Assembly: GCF_022809715.1 (NCBI RefSeq) | Contig: NZ_CP094460.1 | Location: 2,852,001 to 2,916,000, forward strand | Direction: 5' to 3' | Source: Burkholderia pyrrocinia | GTDB lineage: Bacteria; Pseudomonadota; Gammaproteobacteria; Burkholderiales; Burkholderiaceae | DNA length: 64,000 nucleotides | Shown here: one piece after another, positions 7,833-15,427 of the stretch | Layout of the letters: each line of letters opens with the position of its first letter | How positions within the stretch are numbered: position 1 is the first letter of the stretch | Translations under genes and position numbers: made by a program | The notes under the pieces: model-generated | Database searches by the model: none | Told to the model about the DNA's origin: nothing | What the model saw: the letters and a program-made list of their open reading frames with translations, nothing else

Positions 7833-9055
7833 TATCCTTTCACGCACACCACCTGGCGCAGCGTGTGCACCACTTCCACGAGGCTGCGCTGGGCCGCCAT
7901 CACCGCGTCGATGTCCTTGTAGGCCATCGGGATTTCGTCGACGACACCCGCGTCCTTCCGGCATTCGACGCCTTGCGTCGCCTTCGCCTGGTCGTCGGCC
8001 GTGAAGCGGCGCTTCGCTTCGGTGCGGCTCATCGTTCGTCCCGCGCCGTGGCTGCACGAGCAGAAGCTTTCCGGGTTGCCGAGCCCGCGCACGATGAAGC
8101 TCTTCGCGCCCATCGAACCCGGAATGATCCCGAGTTGCCCCTTCTGCGCGGACACCGCGCCCTTGCGCGTCACGAGCACGTCTTCGCCGAAGTGGCGTTC
8201 GCGCTGCACGTAGTTGTGGTGGCAGTTCACCGCGTGCTCGTCGACCGCGAACGGCTTGCCGATCACGCCGCGCGCCGCGCCGATCACCGCGTCCATCATC
8301 GCCTGCCGGTTACGCCGCGCGTAGTCCTGAGCCCAGCCGACCGCTTCGACGTAATCGTCGAAGTGCCGGCTGCCCTCGGTGAAATACGCGAGGTTGCGGT
8401 CCGGCAGGTTCGCGATGTGCTGGCGCATGTCGGCCTGCGCGAGTTCGATGAACAGGCTGCCGATCGCGTTGCCGACGCCGCGCGAACCGCTGTGCAGCAT
8501 GAACCACACGTGGTCCGCTTCGTCGACGCACACTTCGATGAAGTGGTTGCCGGTGCCGAGCGTGCCGAGATGCGCGTAGTGGTTCGTCTTTTCCAGCTTC
8601 GGATACTTGTCGACGATCCGCTGGAAACCCGGCAGCAGCGATTTCCACGATTCGGTCACGGCGGCCGGCGTGCGATCGCCCCACGCGCCCGGATCGCGGC
8701 GGCCCGGCGCGCGGCCGTGCGGCACCGCGCGTTCGATCGCGCTTCGCAGCCCGGCGAGCGAGTCCGGTAGGTCGGACGCCGTCAGCGTCGTGCGCGCGGC
8801 CATCATCCCGCAGCCGATGTCGACGCCGACCGCGGCCGGAATGATCGCGCCCTTCGTCGGAATCACGCTGCCGATCGTCGAGCCCTTGCCGAGGTGCACG
8901 TCCGGCATCACCGCGACGTGGCGGAAGATGAACGGCATCTGCGCGGTGTTGCGCAGTTGCGCGCGCGCTTCGTCCTCGACGGCGACGCCTTGCGTCCACA
9001 TCTTCACCGGCTTGCCGTTCGCCAGTTCCATCAACTGATAATCCATGTCGGCCAT
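7832..9055 (-). CDS. rtcB: RNA ligase RtcB
   Basis: A 407-residue RtcB, which joins 2',3'-cyclic-phosphate or 3'-phosphate RNA ends to 5'-OH ends using GTP and Mn2+, in RNA repair. The metal and guanylate-binding signatures are all present: PDVHLGKGSTIG, GVDIGCGM with the metal-binding Cys, LGTGNHFIEV, HSGSRGVG, HHNYV, and CSHGAGRTMSR containing the histidine that is guanylylated. The ATG at 9055 is preferred because CAGGTGAAG precedes it; a GTG three codons upstream is the alternative. No rtcA (RNA cyclase) is adjacent, and the divergent regulator gene rtcR survives only as a fragment (9172-9354), so control must differ from the E. coli arrangement. Confidence 0.96.
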   Translation of the reverse strand: MADMDYQLMELANGKPVKMWTQGVAVEDEARAQLRNTAQMPFIFRHVAVMPDVHLGKGSTIGSVIPTKGAIIPAAVGVDIGCGMMAARTTLTASDLPDSLAGLRSAIERAVPHGRAPGRRDPGAWGDRTPAAVTESWKSLLPGFQRIVDKYPKLEKTNHYAHLGTLGTGNHFIEVCVDEADHVWFMLHSGSRGVGNAIGSLFIELAQADMRQHIANLPDRNLAYFTEGSRHFDDYVEAVGWAQDYARRNRQAMMDAVIGAARGVIGKPFAVDEHAVNCHHNYVQRERHFGEDVLVTRKGAVSAQKGQLGIIPGSMGAKSFIVRGLGNPESFCSCSHGAGRTMSRTEAKRRFTADDQAKATQGVECRKDAGVVDEIPMAYKDIDAVMAAQRSLVEVVHTLRQVVCVKG

Positions 9056-9171
9056 TTGCTTCACCTGATTCGTTCATTCGTGCGGCGCGGCATACCAGGG
9101 CATGACGCTTCCACATATTCTTGTCCTTTTCTTCGATGGCCGCTGGGTGACGCGCATCGTGCGGATCGCGG

Positions 9172-9354
9172 CGTTACCGCGTGCTCGACGTGTGCCGCGT
9201 GTCGGCGAGCCTGTCGGAAGCCGGGCGCACGCTGTTCGCGGTGTCGCGGCAAAGCAAGAAGCAGCCGAACGATGCGGATCGGCTGCGCAAGTATCTCGCG
9301 CGGTTCGGGCTGGATTGGGAGGGGGTGCGGCAGGCGCTCGAACTGGCGCGGTGA
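9172..9354 (+). pseudogene. rtcR: Relic of rtcR (sigma-54 regulator of rtc genes), 3' end only
   Basis: From 9175 the plus strand reads YRVLDVCRVSASLSEAGR, then TLFAVSRQSKKQ, then NDADRLRKYLARFGLDWEGV, ending at TGA 9352-9354. This is the characteristic C-terminus of RtcR, whose DNA-binding end carries NDADRLRKYLARFGL. The CARF-type sensor and the AAA+ sigma-54 activation domain are missing; only about 100 bp separate the homology from rtcB. The relic lies divergent from rtcB, exactly where rtcR sits in intact loci, so this is a deletion of the regulator, not a chance match. Confidence 0.8.
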
Positions 9355-9405
9355 GCGCGGCGGCGTGGATGCCGCACGGCCCCGCAAGCACGCGGGCGGG
9401 TTCGG

Positions 9406-9987
9406 TCACGCCGCTGCTGCCTCCCAGAACGGCGCGATGAACGCCCAAGCCGGCTGCGCCGCCGCCACATCCGCCAGCCCGCGCGCGAACGCCTGCACCG
9501 GCAGCCACGGATACCCGAACGCCGCGTGCAGCTCATCGAGTTTCACCGACTGCGGGTCGTCGATCGTATCCATCCGCGCGATATGAATGTGCAGCGCGGC
9601 AACCCGCGCAACGCCTTCGCCATCGCACGCGAACTGCCAGCGATACGTGCCGTGCCCGATCCGCAACGCGCCGTTGTCCTTCTGCCGCATCACGACGAGC
9701 CACGGCATTCCGCTTTCGCCATGTTCGTCGACGGCCGGTTCCGTGCAGACGTAATAGGTCCGGCACCGCTCGAACCGCTCGCCGAATTCCTCGACCAGCG
9801 TGCGCGCAATGGCCGCCGCGCCCGTCACGCGCGGCGGAAAGTCGATGTCGTCGTTCGCGAGCGAAAAGCTCAGATCGGCATCGGCCGCGAAACAGTCGGC
9901 GATCAGCGCGGGCCGGTTCAGGTCCTTCGCGCGCAGATAGCATTCGAGCAGCGCGCGAACCTGCGCGGGATGAAGCGGGGAGGGCAT
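9406..9987 (-). CDS. NTF2-like (SnoaL-type) fold protein
   Basis: A 193-residue cytoplasmic protein with the pattern of the nuclear-transport-factor-2-like superfamily: an N-terminal helix with LECYLRAKDLNRPALIADCFAADADL, then ITG-type GAAAIARTLVEEFGERF, then alternating beta strands with TYRWQFACDGEGVARVAALHIHIARM. It is longer than the minimal 130-residue fold because of a C-terminal extension (ELHAAFGYPWLPVQ) also seen in other proteobacterial members. Such proteins can be enzymes or ligand-binding proteins, and no catalytic assignment is possible. It precedes a methyltransferase-LysE pair on the same strand. Confidence 0.8.
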   Translation of the reverse strand: MPSPLHPAQVRALLECYLRAKDLNRPALIADCFAADADLSFSLANDDIDFPPRVTGAAAIARTLVEEFGERFERCRTYYVCTEPAVDEHGESGMPWLVVMRQKDNGALRIGHGTYRWQFACDGEGVARVAALHIHIARMDTIDDPQSVKLDELHAAFGYPWLPVQAFARGLADVAAAQPAWAFIAPFWEAAAA

Positions 9988-10085
9988 GGTCGAGTCTCCA
10001 GTAGCGGGTTATCGGGCCGCATGCTCCGGCATGCGTATGCGGTGGATGCACTGCCCGTTTCGGGCTGATGTAATCGAACACGCAC

Positions 10086-10847
10086 TCACACGCGGCAGAT
10101 CGCGATGATCTCCGCGCTGGTCGCGTCGTCGAACGGCGCGCGTTGCCAGTCGCCGTACCAGTCGGCCGACGAGAATCCGGCGGCCTCCACGCGTGCACGC
10201 AGTTCGGGCTGCGCGATGAAGCGCAGCCGGCTCGTGTTCTTCAGCAACATGTCGTCGCGGTGGAAACGGTAGTACGTGTCGAACGTCACGATCGCGTTGT
10301 CTACCGCACGCACCGCATGATGAAGATCGACGACGCCGGATTCGTGCGATTCGACGCTATGTGCCGAATGCTCAGGCGTCCACGCACGCCACGGCTCGAC
10401 GCGCGGGTTGCGGGTCTCGAACAGGAAGCAACCGCTGTCGGCGAGCACGCGTCGCACGCCGCGCAACGTTGCGTCGATGTCGTCGTCGGTCAGCAGGCAC
10501 TGGAATGCATGGCCGGTCATCACGACCGCATCGAACGGCGCGCCCGGCGGCAGATGGCCGAGATCGCAGGCGATCCAGCGTACCGCGTCGGCGCCCGGCT
10601 GGCGTCGTGCGTATTCGATCATCGCCGGCGCGGGATCGATCGCGACGACGTCGTGTCCGGCCGCCGCGAGCCGGCGCGCGAACGTGCCGGTGCCGCAGCC
10701 GAGATCGAGGATGCGTTGCCGAGCGGCGCCGATCACGGATGCGTAGAACGCAAAATCGCGATCGCCCGCGTTGAACAGGTCGTAGACCGCGACGAGGCGC
10801 GGGTCGGTGTAGAGGGCTTCGCCGGCGGGCGCCGCGCGGGACGTCAT
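10086..10847 (-). CDS. Class I SAM-dependent methyltransferase
   Basis: A 253-residue methyltransferase of the UbiE/Methyltransf_25 type. SAM-binding motif I is ILDLGCGTGTFARRLA (about residues 46-61), followed by the acidic VVAIDPAPAMIEYAR and motif II near WIACDLGHLPPGAPFDAVVMTGHAFQCL. The C-terminal half is beta-rich and would hold the substrate site. It lies 13 bp downstream of the LysE-family exporter gene and is probably co-transcribed with it. Substrate unknown; possibly a small metabolite handled by the exporter. Confidence 0.9.
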   Translation of the reverse strand: MTSRAAPAGEALYTDPRLVAVYDLFNAGDRDFAFYASVIGAARQRILDLGCGTGTFARRLAAAGHDVVAIDPAPAMIEYARRQPGADAVRWIACDLGHLPPGAPFDAVVMTGHAFQCLLTDDDIDATLRGVRRVLADSGCFLFETRNPRVEPWRAWTPEHSAHSVESHESGVVDLHHAVRAVDNAIVTFDTYYRFHRDDMLLKNTSRLRFIAQPELRARVEAAGFSSADWYGDWQRAPFDDATSAEIIAICRV

Positions 10848-10860
10848 GCGGCCGCGTGCA

Positions 10861-11487
10861 TCAGCGCTGCTGCACGGCCACGCGCAGCCCGAGCGCGATG
10901 AAGATCGAGCCGATGATCTTCCCCTGCCAGCGCGTGAGCCACGTGAGCCGCTTCACGATGCGGCCGAGCGGGCGGATCGAGCATGCGATCAGCGACGTAT
11001 AGAGCGAGCTGAGCACGACGAAGATCAGCCCGAGCACCGCGAACTGCACGAACGTCGAGCCGCGTTCCGGATGCACGAACTGCGGCATGAACGCGAGGAA
11101 GAACAGCGCGGTCTTCGGATTCAGCACTTCGGCGGGAATCGCCTGCAGGTACGCGTTGAGCGGCGTGACGGGCGGCACCGCCGGCAGCGACGGGTCGGAC
11201 GGTTTGTCGAGCAGCGCGCGCACGCCGAGATAGATCAGGTATGCGGCGCCGATCAGCTTCACGACGTTGAATGCGAGTGCCGACGTCATCAGCAGCGCAG
11301 ACAGCCCCACGGCCGCGAACAGCGTATGCACGAAGTCGCCGCTCGCGACGCCGAGGCCGGTCAGGATGCCGGTCTTGCGGCCGCCCTGCACGGTGCGGCT
11401 CAGCACGAGCAGCACGGCGGGGCCGGGGATCAGGAACAGGCCCAGAACGACGGCCGTGAAGGTGGTCAGCGTGGTCAGGTCGAACAT
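10861..11487 (-). CDS. LysE/RhtB family amino-acid exporter
   Basis: A 208-residue inner-membrane protein with about six transmembrane segments. The N-terminal signature FLIPGPAVLLVLSRTVQGGRKTG is diagnostic for LysE/RhtB translocators, and the length matches. These export amino acids or related compounds with the proton gradient. The start at 11487 begins the first membrane helix. It diverges from an AraC-family regulator gene (11657-12457), which is the likely controller, and is followed after 13 bp by a methyltransferase gene. The exact substrate cannot be read from sequence. Confidence 0.92.
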   Translation of the reverse strand: MFDLTTLTTFTAVVLGLFLIPGPAVLLVLSRTVQGGRKTGILTGLGVASGDFVHTLFAAVGLSALLMTSALAFNVVKLIGAAYLIYLGVRALLDKPSDPSLPAVPPVTPLNAYLQAIPAEVLNPKTALFFLAFMPQFVHPERGSTFVQFAVLGLIFVVLSSLYTSLIACSIRPLGRIVKRLTWLTRWQGKIIGSIFIALGLRVAVQQR

Positions 11488-11528
11488 GGCGGCTCCGGCA
11501 GGTTGGCGCAGCGGCGGGGGATCGGCGC

Positions 11529-11534
11529 ATTGTA
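11529..11534 (-). promoter_or_regulatory. -10 element for the exporter gene
   Basis: TACAAT on the minus strand, 42 bp before the LysE start. The -35 region is poor, consistent with activator control from the divergent AraC regulator. Confidence 0.4.
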
Positions 11535-11598
11535 TTCGGTTCGGCGCGCGGCCGCAGACGCAGCCCGCGACCGCCCGGCTGCGCCGCTGCCTTTCTGG

Positions 11599-11604
11599 TA
11601 TAAG
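11599..11604 (+). promoter_or_regulatory. Extended -10 element for the AraC gene
   Basis: TG-G-TATAAG, an extended -10 motif, 53 bp upstream of the regulator start. Confidence 0.4.
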
Positions 11605-11656
11605 CACGAAACGACGCGCGGGCACGGCGTCCGCTTCCTCCACTGCCTACCGTTTC

Positions 11657-12457
11657 ATGCGCAAGCTTCCACCGACCACCGATCCCGCCGCGGACGCCGA
11701 CGTCTACCACGTGCCGCGTCCGCTCGTCGTGTTCGGCGGCTCGGTCGTCGAGCCCGAGTGGCGGCTGGAGCGGCACAGCCATCGCCAGGCGCAGTTGCTC
11801 TATACGCTGAGCGGCGTCATCTATTGCGAGATCGACGGCGGCGTGTGGAGCGCACCGCCGCAATGCACCGTGTGGATTCCGGGCGACGTCCCGCATGCGG
11901 CGCGGGGCTCGGCCGGCGCGACCTTCTATGCGGTGCTGGTCGAACCCGATGCCGCGCTGGATTTGCCCGCGCACTGCTGCACGCTGTCGATGTCGCCGCT
12001 GCTGCGCGAACTGCTGCTGAAGGCGGCGAGCTTCCCGAACCTGTACGACGTCGACGGTCCGCAAGGGCGGCTGATGGCCACGCTGCTCGACGAACTCGTC
12101 GCGGCGCCGGTCGAGGACCTGTACCTGCCGATGCCGACCGACCGACGGCTGCGCAAGCTGATCGACCATCTGCTCGACGATCCGGCCGACAAGTCGTCGC
12201 TGCCCGAACTCGCGCGGTGCGCGGGCATCAGCGAGCGCAGCCTGACGCGGCTCGCGACGAAGGAGCTCGGGATGAGCCTCGGCGACTGGCGCCGGCGGCT
12301 GCACGTCGCGCTGTCGCTGCGGATGCTGACGACCGGCCGCCGCGTGCATCAGATCGCGATCGATCTCGGCTACGAGAGCGCGAGCAGCTTCGTGACGATG
12401 TTCCGCAAGGCGACCGGCAAGTCGCCGACGCAATTCCTGACCGACCGGCAACGCTGA
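11657..12457 (+). CDS. AraC-family regulator with cupin sensor domain
   Basis: A 266-residue transcription factor. The N-terminal half is a cupin-like effector domain (RHSHRQAQLLYTLSGVIYCEIDG and WIPGDVPHAA). The C-terminal about 100 residues form two helix-turn-helix motifs: LPELARCAGISERSLTRLATKELGMSLGDWRRR and the family signature HQIAIDLGYESASSFVTMFRKATGKSPTQF. It is divergent from the LysE exporter gene and probably controls it. A 21-bp-phased direct repeat immediately downstream of this gene (12479-12515), in front of the next gene, is also of the type AraC proteins bind. Confidence 0.92.
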   Translation: MRKLPPTTDPAADADVYHVPRPLVVFGGSVVEPEWRLERHSHRQAQLLYTLSGVIYCEIDGGVWSAPPQCTVWIPGDVPHAARGSAGATFYAVLVEPDAALDLPAHCCTLSMSPLLRELLLKAASFPNLYDVDGPQGRLMATLLDELVAAPVEDLYLPMPTDRRLRKLIDHLLDDPADKSSLPELARCAGISERSLTRLATKELGMSLGDWRRRLHVALSLRMLTTGRRVHQIAIDLGYESASSFVTMFRKATGKSPTQFLTDRQR

Positions 12458-12478
12458 ACGGCCGCTGCGCGCACGTTT

Positions 12479-12515
12479 GGCCGGAATGAAAAAGCAGTTG
12501 GCCGGGATGAAAAAT
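12479..12515. repeat. Phased direct repeat, possible AraC-type operator
   Basis: GGCCGGAATGAAAAAG at 12479-12494 and GGCCGGGATGAAAAAT at 12500-12515 differ at two positions and are offset by 21 bp, two helical turns. They lie between the AraC gene and the gene at 12570, just upstream of a Fur-box-like palindrome. Confidence 0.5.
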
Positions 12516-12541
12516 GACGCGGTCGGCCTCGATCCATAAAA

Positions 12542-12556
12542 TGAGAATCGTTCTCA
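12542..12556. promoter_or_regulatory. Fur-box-like operator
   Basis: TGAGAATCGTTCTCA, a 7-1-7 inverted repeat close to the Fur consensus half-site TGATAAT/ATTATCA. It ends 13 bp before the ATG of the next gene, so binding would overlap the transcription start or the leader and repress when iron is plentiful. Confidence 0.6.
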
Positions 12557-12569
12557 TCTGGAGGTCGAC

Positions 12570-12989
12570 ATGCAGATCGTCACGACTGAATTTCCGTTTG
12601 TCTGGTTGCGTTACAGCGGTTCGACGCACACCGACCCCGCCCACCTGCTTGCCGAACTCGATGCGTTGCTGGCGCGCCGCGAACGCTTCGTTTTTCTGAC
12701 CGACGACGCGCCGTCCGGCGACGACCGCGGCGCCGGCGATCACGAACTGCGCAAGCAACTCGCGAAGTGGAGCAAGGCCAACCGCGCGCAGTCGCGCGAA
12801 TGGATCCCCGCGATGATCGCGATCGAGCCTGACGCGCTGCGGTGCGCGGCGCTCGACGCGTTCTCGGGCGCGTTCGAGAAAGTCTGGGGCTATCCTCTGA
12901 ACGCGGCGGCGACCCGCGACGACGCGCTCGCGCTGGCGCAACGGCTGCTCGACGAACCGGCGCGCGGCGCCGCGGCTGCGAACGGCTGA
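12570..12989 (+). CDS. Unknown cytoplasmic protein, probably iron-regulated
   Basis: A 139-residue protein without a signal peptide or membrane segment. It begins MQIVTTEFPFVWLRYSG and contains a central acidic and charged region, then LALAQRLLDEPARGAA near the end. I do not recognise a family. TGGAGG precedes the ATG. A Fur-box-like site lies directly upstream, so the gene is probably induced by iron limitation; the 21-bp direct repeat further upstream suggests a second regulator. The stop codon lies inside the first unit of a 9-bp tandem repeat. Confidence 0.8.
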   Translation: MQIVTTEFPFVWLRYSGSTHTDPAHLLAELDALLARRERFVFLTDDAPSGDDRGAGDHELRKQLAKWSKANRAQSREWIPAMIAIEPDALRCAALDAFSGAFEKVWGYPLNAAATRDDALALAQRLLDEPARGAAAANG

Positions 12990-13018
12990 ACCGGCTGAAC
13001 CGGCTGAACCGGCTGAAC
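12983..13018. repeat. Four copies of a 9-bp tandem repeat
   Basis: CGGCTGAAC repeated four times without mismatch. The first unit contains the TGA stop of the preceding gene, so changes in copy number would not alter that protein. The tract then leads into GC-rich sequence ahead of the LysR gene. Confidence 0.85.
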
Positions 13019-13116
13019 CGGCCGCCGCGCCGGCGGCGCGGCTTTCCTCGACTCGACATGCATGCACGGCGCACGAATGCGCGCCGCGGCATGCTGCAAC
13101 CACGCAGGGGTGTCCG

Positions 13117-14109
13117 GTGGACAATCCGATCCGCGCGATGCGCATCTTCACGCGCATCGTCGAAATGAACAGCTTTACGCGCGCCGCGCAGGCGCTCGGC
13201 ATTTCGCGCGCGACCGCGACGCGGACCGTGCAGGAGCTCGAAGCGGCGCTCGGCATGCCGCTGCTGGTGCGCACGACGCGCGCGCTGCGTGCGACGCCCG
13301 AAGGCGACGCGTATTACCGGCGCTGCCTGCGCATCACGGCTGACGTCGACGAGCTCGAGGCCAGCATCCGCGGCGCCGCGCTGCATCCGAGCGGGCCGCT
13401 GCGCGTCGAATTGCCGGGATCGGTGGCGGGCGCGATCGTGCTGCCGGCGCTCGGCGAATTTCATGCGAGGCATCCCGATCTCGTGCTGATGCTCGGCGTG
13501 TCCGGGCGCGCGGCCGACATGGTCGGCGACGCGGTCGACTGCAGCATCCGGCTTGGGGCGCTACCCGATTCGTCGCTCGTCGCGCGTCGGCTCGGCATGT
13601 TCGAGCGCGTGACGTGCGCGAGCCCTGCCTATCTCGACCGCCACGGCGTCCCGCGCACGCTCGACGATCTCGCCGCGCATCGCGCGGTATGCGGAACGTC
13701 CGCTTCCGGTCAGCGCACGGCCGAACTCGATTTCACGGTGGATGGTGCGGTGCGCAAGGTCCGGCTCGACGGCATCGTCAGCGTGGACGACGAGCACGCG
13801 TACCTCGCGTGCGGCGTGCACGGCCTCGGGCTGCTCCAGCCGCCGCGTGTCGTCGCGCAGCCGCTGATCGACGCAGGACGATTGCGGGAAGTGCTGCCGC
13901 GATGGCGGCCCGATGCGGTCGCCGTGTCGGCCGTCTACGTGAAGCGCCCGCATGTGTCGCCCGGCGTGCGTGCGTTCGTCGACTGGATCGCCGAGCGGTT
14001 TGCGCAGGACCGGGAAGGCGTGGTCGTCGCGGGAGCCATGGCGCGACAGCAGGCGCCGGAAGCCGTCGAGATGAACGATCGCGAGGGCAGTCAGGTGGCG
14101 ATGGCGTGA
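13117..14109 (+). CDS. LysR-family transcriptional regulator
   Basis: A 330-residue LysR-type regulator. The N-terminal winged helix-turn-helix is clear (FTRIVEMNSFTRAAQALGISRATATRTVQELEAALG), followed by a standard substrate-binding-like domain with LGALPDSSLVARRLG and AYLDRHGVPRTLDDL. The start is a GTG at 13117 with CAGGGG upstream; no better ATG exists. A C-terminal tail of about 35 residues (from about residue 296) goes beyond the usual family end and looks unstructured. It has no divergent partner gene, so its target is not evident. Confidence 0.9.
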   Translation: MDNPIRAMRIFTRIVEMNSFTRAAQALGISRATATRTVQELEAALGMPLLVRTTRALRATPEGDAYYRRCLRITADVDELEASIRGAALHPSGPLRVELPGSVAGAIVLPALGEFHARHPDLVLMLGVSGRAADMVGDAVDCSIRLGALPDSSLVARRLGMFERVTCASPAYLDRHGVPRTLDDLAAHRAVCGTSASGQRTAELDFTVDGAVRKVRLDGIVSVDDEHAYLACGVHGLGLLQPPRVVAQPLIDAGRLREVLPRWRPDAVAVSAVYVKRPHVSPGVRAFVDWIAERFAQDREGVVVAGAMARQQAPEAVEMNDREGSQVAMA

Positions 14110-14133
14110 ACGAGGGGCGCTGAACGAGGGGCG
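14107..14133. repeat. 13-bp tandem repeat over a stop codon
   Basis: TGAACGAGGGGCG occurs at 14107-14119 and 14121-14133. The first copy starts with the stop codon of the LysR gene, echoing the repeat at 12983-13018. Confidence 0.7.
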
Positions 14134-14213
14134 GTCAATCGTTCGCGAGATGGAACGCGCCGGCCATGCGCTCTTGCTCGCGGGCAGGCAGCGCGAGTCG
14201 CGTCGCAGGATGT

Positions 14214-14255
14214 AAATATTCTGGCGATTATTCGCGATGTTTCGCCAGAATATTT
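14214..14255. terminator. Long perfect inverted repeat, likely bidirectional terminator
   Basis: Perfect 14-bp arms AAATATTCTGGCGA (14214-14227) and TCGCCAGAATATTT (14242-14255) around a 14-bp loop. It sits between two convergent LysR genes and has A-rich 5' and T-rich 3' flanks, which suits a terminator working in both directions. It is unusually AT-rich for its surroundings; an operator is the alternative. Confidence 0.55.
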
Positions 14256-14398
14256 TCATTCTGATAACCGCCCAGGCGAGGCAAGCCCGTGTGCATCCGG
14301 AGCGAAGCGTGACCCGGTACAGAGCGATTCGGCCGTCGAGCGTTGTCCGGGCCGGACGCATGTAGCGACGGCGGCTTGTCCCAGCCTTACGGTTTTCC

Positions 14399-15319
14399 CT
14401 ACACCGTCCTCAACCGCCCCAGTTCGTCCGCCAGAAAATCGACGAACGCACGAATCCGCGCGGACATCTGGTGACGCTGCGCGTACACCGCATAGATATC
14501 CGCGCTCGGCGTTTCGTAGTCGGGCAGCACGACCACGAGGCGGCCGTCGGCGAGATAGTCGCGGAGGTCCCATTCCGCGCGCATCAGAATGCCGTGCCCG
14601 TCGAGCGCCCACTTCACGGCGATCTCGCCGTCGTTCGTCGTCAGGTTGCCGTTGATCCGCACGGCTTCCGTGTGGCGTGCCGCGCCGCGTCCGCTCGTCA
14701 GGCGCCACACGCCATAGCCCTCGTCACCTTGCCGAATGCCGATGCAGTTGTGCCGTGTCAGGTCGTGCGGCGTGCCGGGCGTCCCGTGCCGCGCGAGATA
14801 CGCGGGCGCCGCGCACAGCAGCCGGCAGTTCGGCGCGAGTCGCCGCGCGACGACGCGCGTGTCGGGCGGCTCGCCGAAGCGGATGCACACGTCGAACGCG
14901 TCGTCGGTGAGCGGCGGCGGCATCACAGACAGTTGCAACTGCACCGACACCTCCGGATAACGCGCGACGAAGCGCGAGATCGCGGGCCCGACGTGGCTGC
15001 GCCCGAAGCCGAGCGTCGCGTTCACGCGCAGCAGCCCCTTCGGGCGCTGCTTCGCGCTGCCGAGCAGCTCGCCCAGTTCGTCCATCTGGTCGAGGATCCG
15101 GCGCGCGTAGTCGAGATACACGTCGCCTTCGGGCGTCAGCATCATCCGCCGCGTCGTGCGGTTGACGAGCGTCACGCCCGCGCGCCGCTCCATCTGCGTG
15201 AGCCGCTTGCTGACGGCCGCCGCGGTCAGCCCGAGTTCGCGCGCGGCCGCGCTCAGGCTGCCCGACGCGGCCAGCGTCGAAAAGAAGCCGAGATCGGCCG
15301 GCTGGACGGTATCCGTCAT
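14399..15319 (-). CDS. LysR-family regulator of the tartrate/D-malate genes
   Basis: A 306-residue LysR-type regulator. The N-terminal helix-turn-helix is FSTLAASGSLSAAARELGLTAAAVSKRLTQMERRAG. The effector domain follows, with FDVCIRFGEPPDTRVVARRLAPN and AYLARHGTPGTPHDL. It is divergent from a tartrate/D-malate dehydrogenase gene, the same arrangement as dmlR-dmlA in E. coli, so it is likely the activator of that gene in response to the dicarboxylate substrate. A LysR-type T-N11-A repeat lies in the 108-bp gap. Confidence 0.92.
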   Translation of the reverse strand: MTDTVQPADLGFFSTLAASGSLSAAARELGLTAAAVSKRLTQMERRAGVTLVNRTTRRMMLTPEGDVYLDYARRILDQMDELGELLGSAKQRPKGLLRVNATLGFGRSHVGPAISRFVARYPEVSVQLQLSVMPPPLTDDAFDVCIRFGEPPDTRVVARRLAPNCRLLCAAPAYLARHGTPGTPHDLTRHNCIGIRQGDEGYGVWRLTSGRGAARHTEAVRINGNLTTNDGEIAVKWALDGHGILMRAEWDLRDYLADGRLVVVLPDYETPSADIYAVYAQRHQMSARIRAFVDFLADELGRLRTV

Positions 15320-15332
15320 GACGGGATTCGTG

Positions 15333-15357
15333 AATTGAAGTTAAAGATGCTTTGATT
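15333..15357. promoter_or_regulatory. Possible LysR operator
   Basis: Imperfect inverted repeat AATTGAAG-N9-CTTTGATT with six of eight arm positions matching and containing a T-N11-A core. It lies in the divergent gap between the regulator and the dehydrogenase gene. Confidence 0.4.
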
Positions 15358-15427
15358 CTAGCGCCGGTTCCTGCACTCCTGGTTCGGTAAAGTGCGTTCA
15401 CGCTCACGATCAATCGAGGATGTCCGC

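Noticed and set aside
9056..9130. Sigma-54 promoter for rtcB
   Set aside because: Candidate GG...GC pairs such as TGGTATG..GC have the wrong spacing (9 or 11 instead of 10 bases), so no promoter of that type could be supported.
10846..12489. Long Arg/Ala-rich open frames on both strands over the LysE and AraC genes
   Set aside because: They are repetitive in composition, lack domains and oppose well-supported genes; they are shadows of GC-rich coding sequence.
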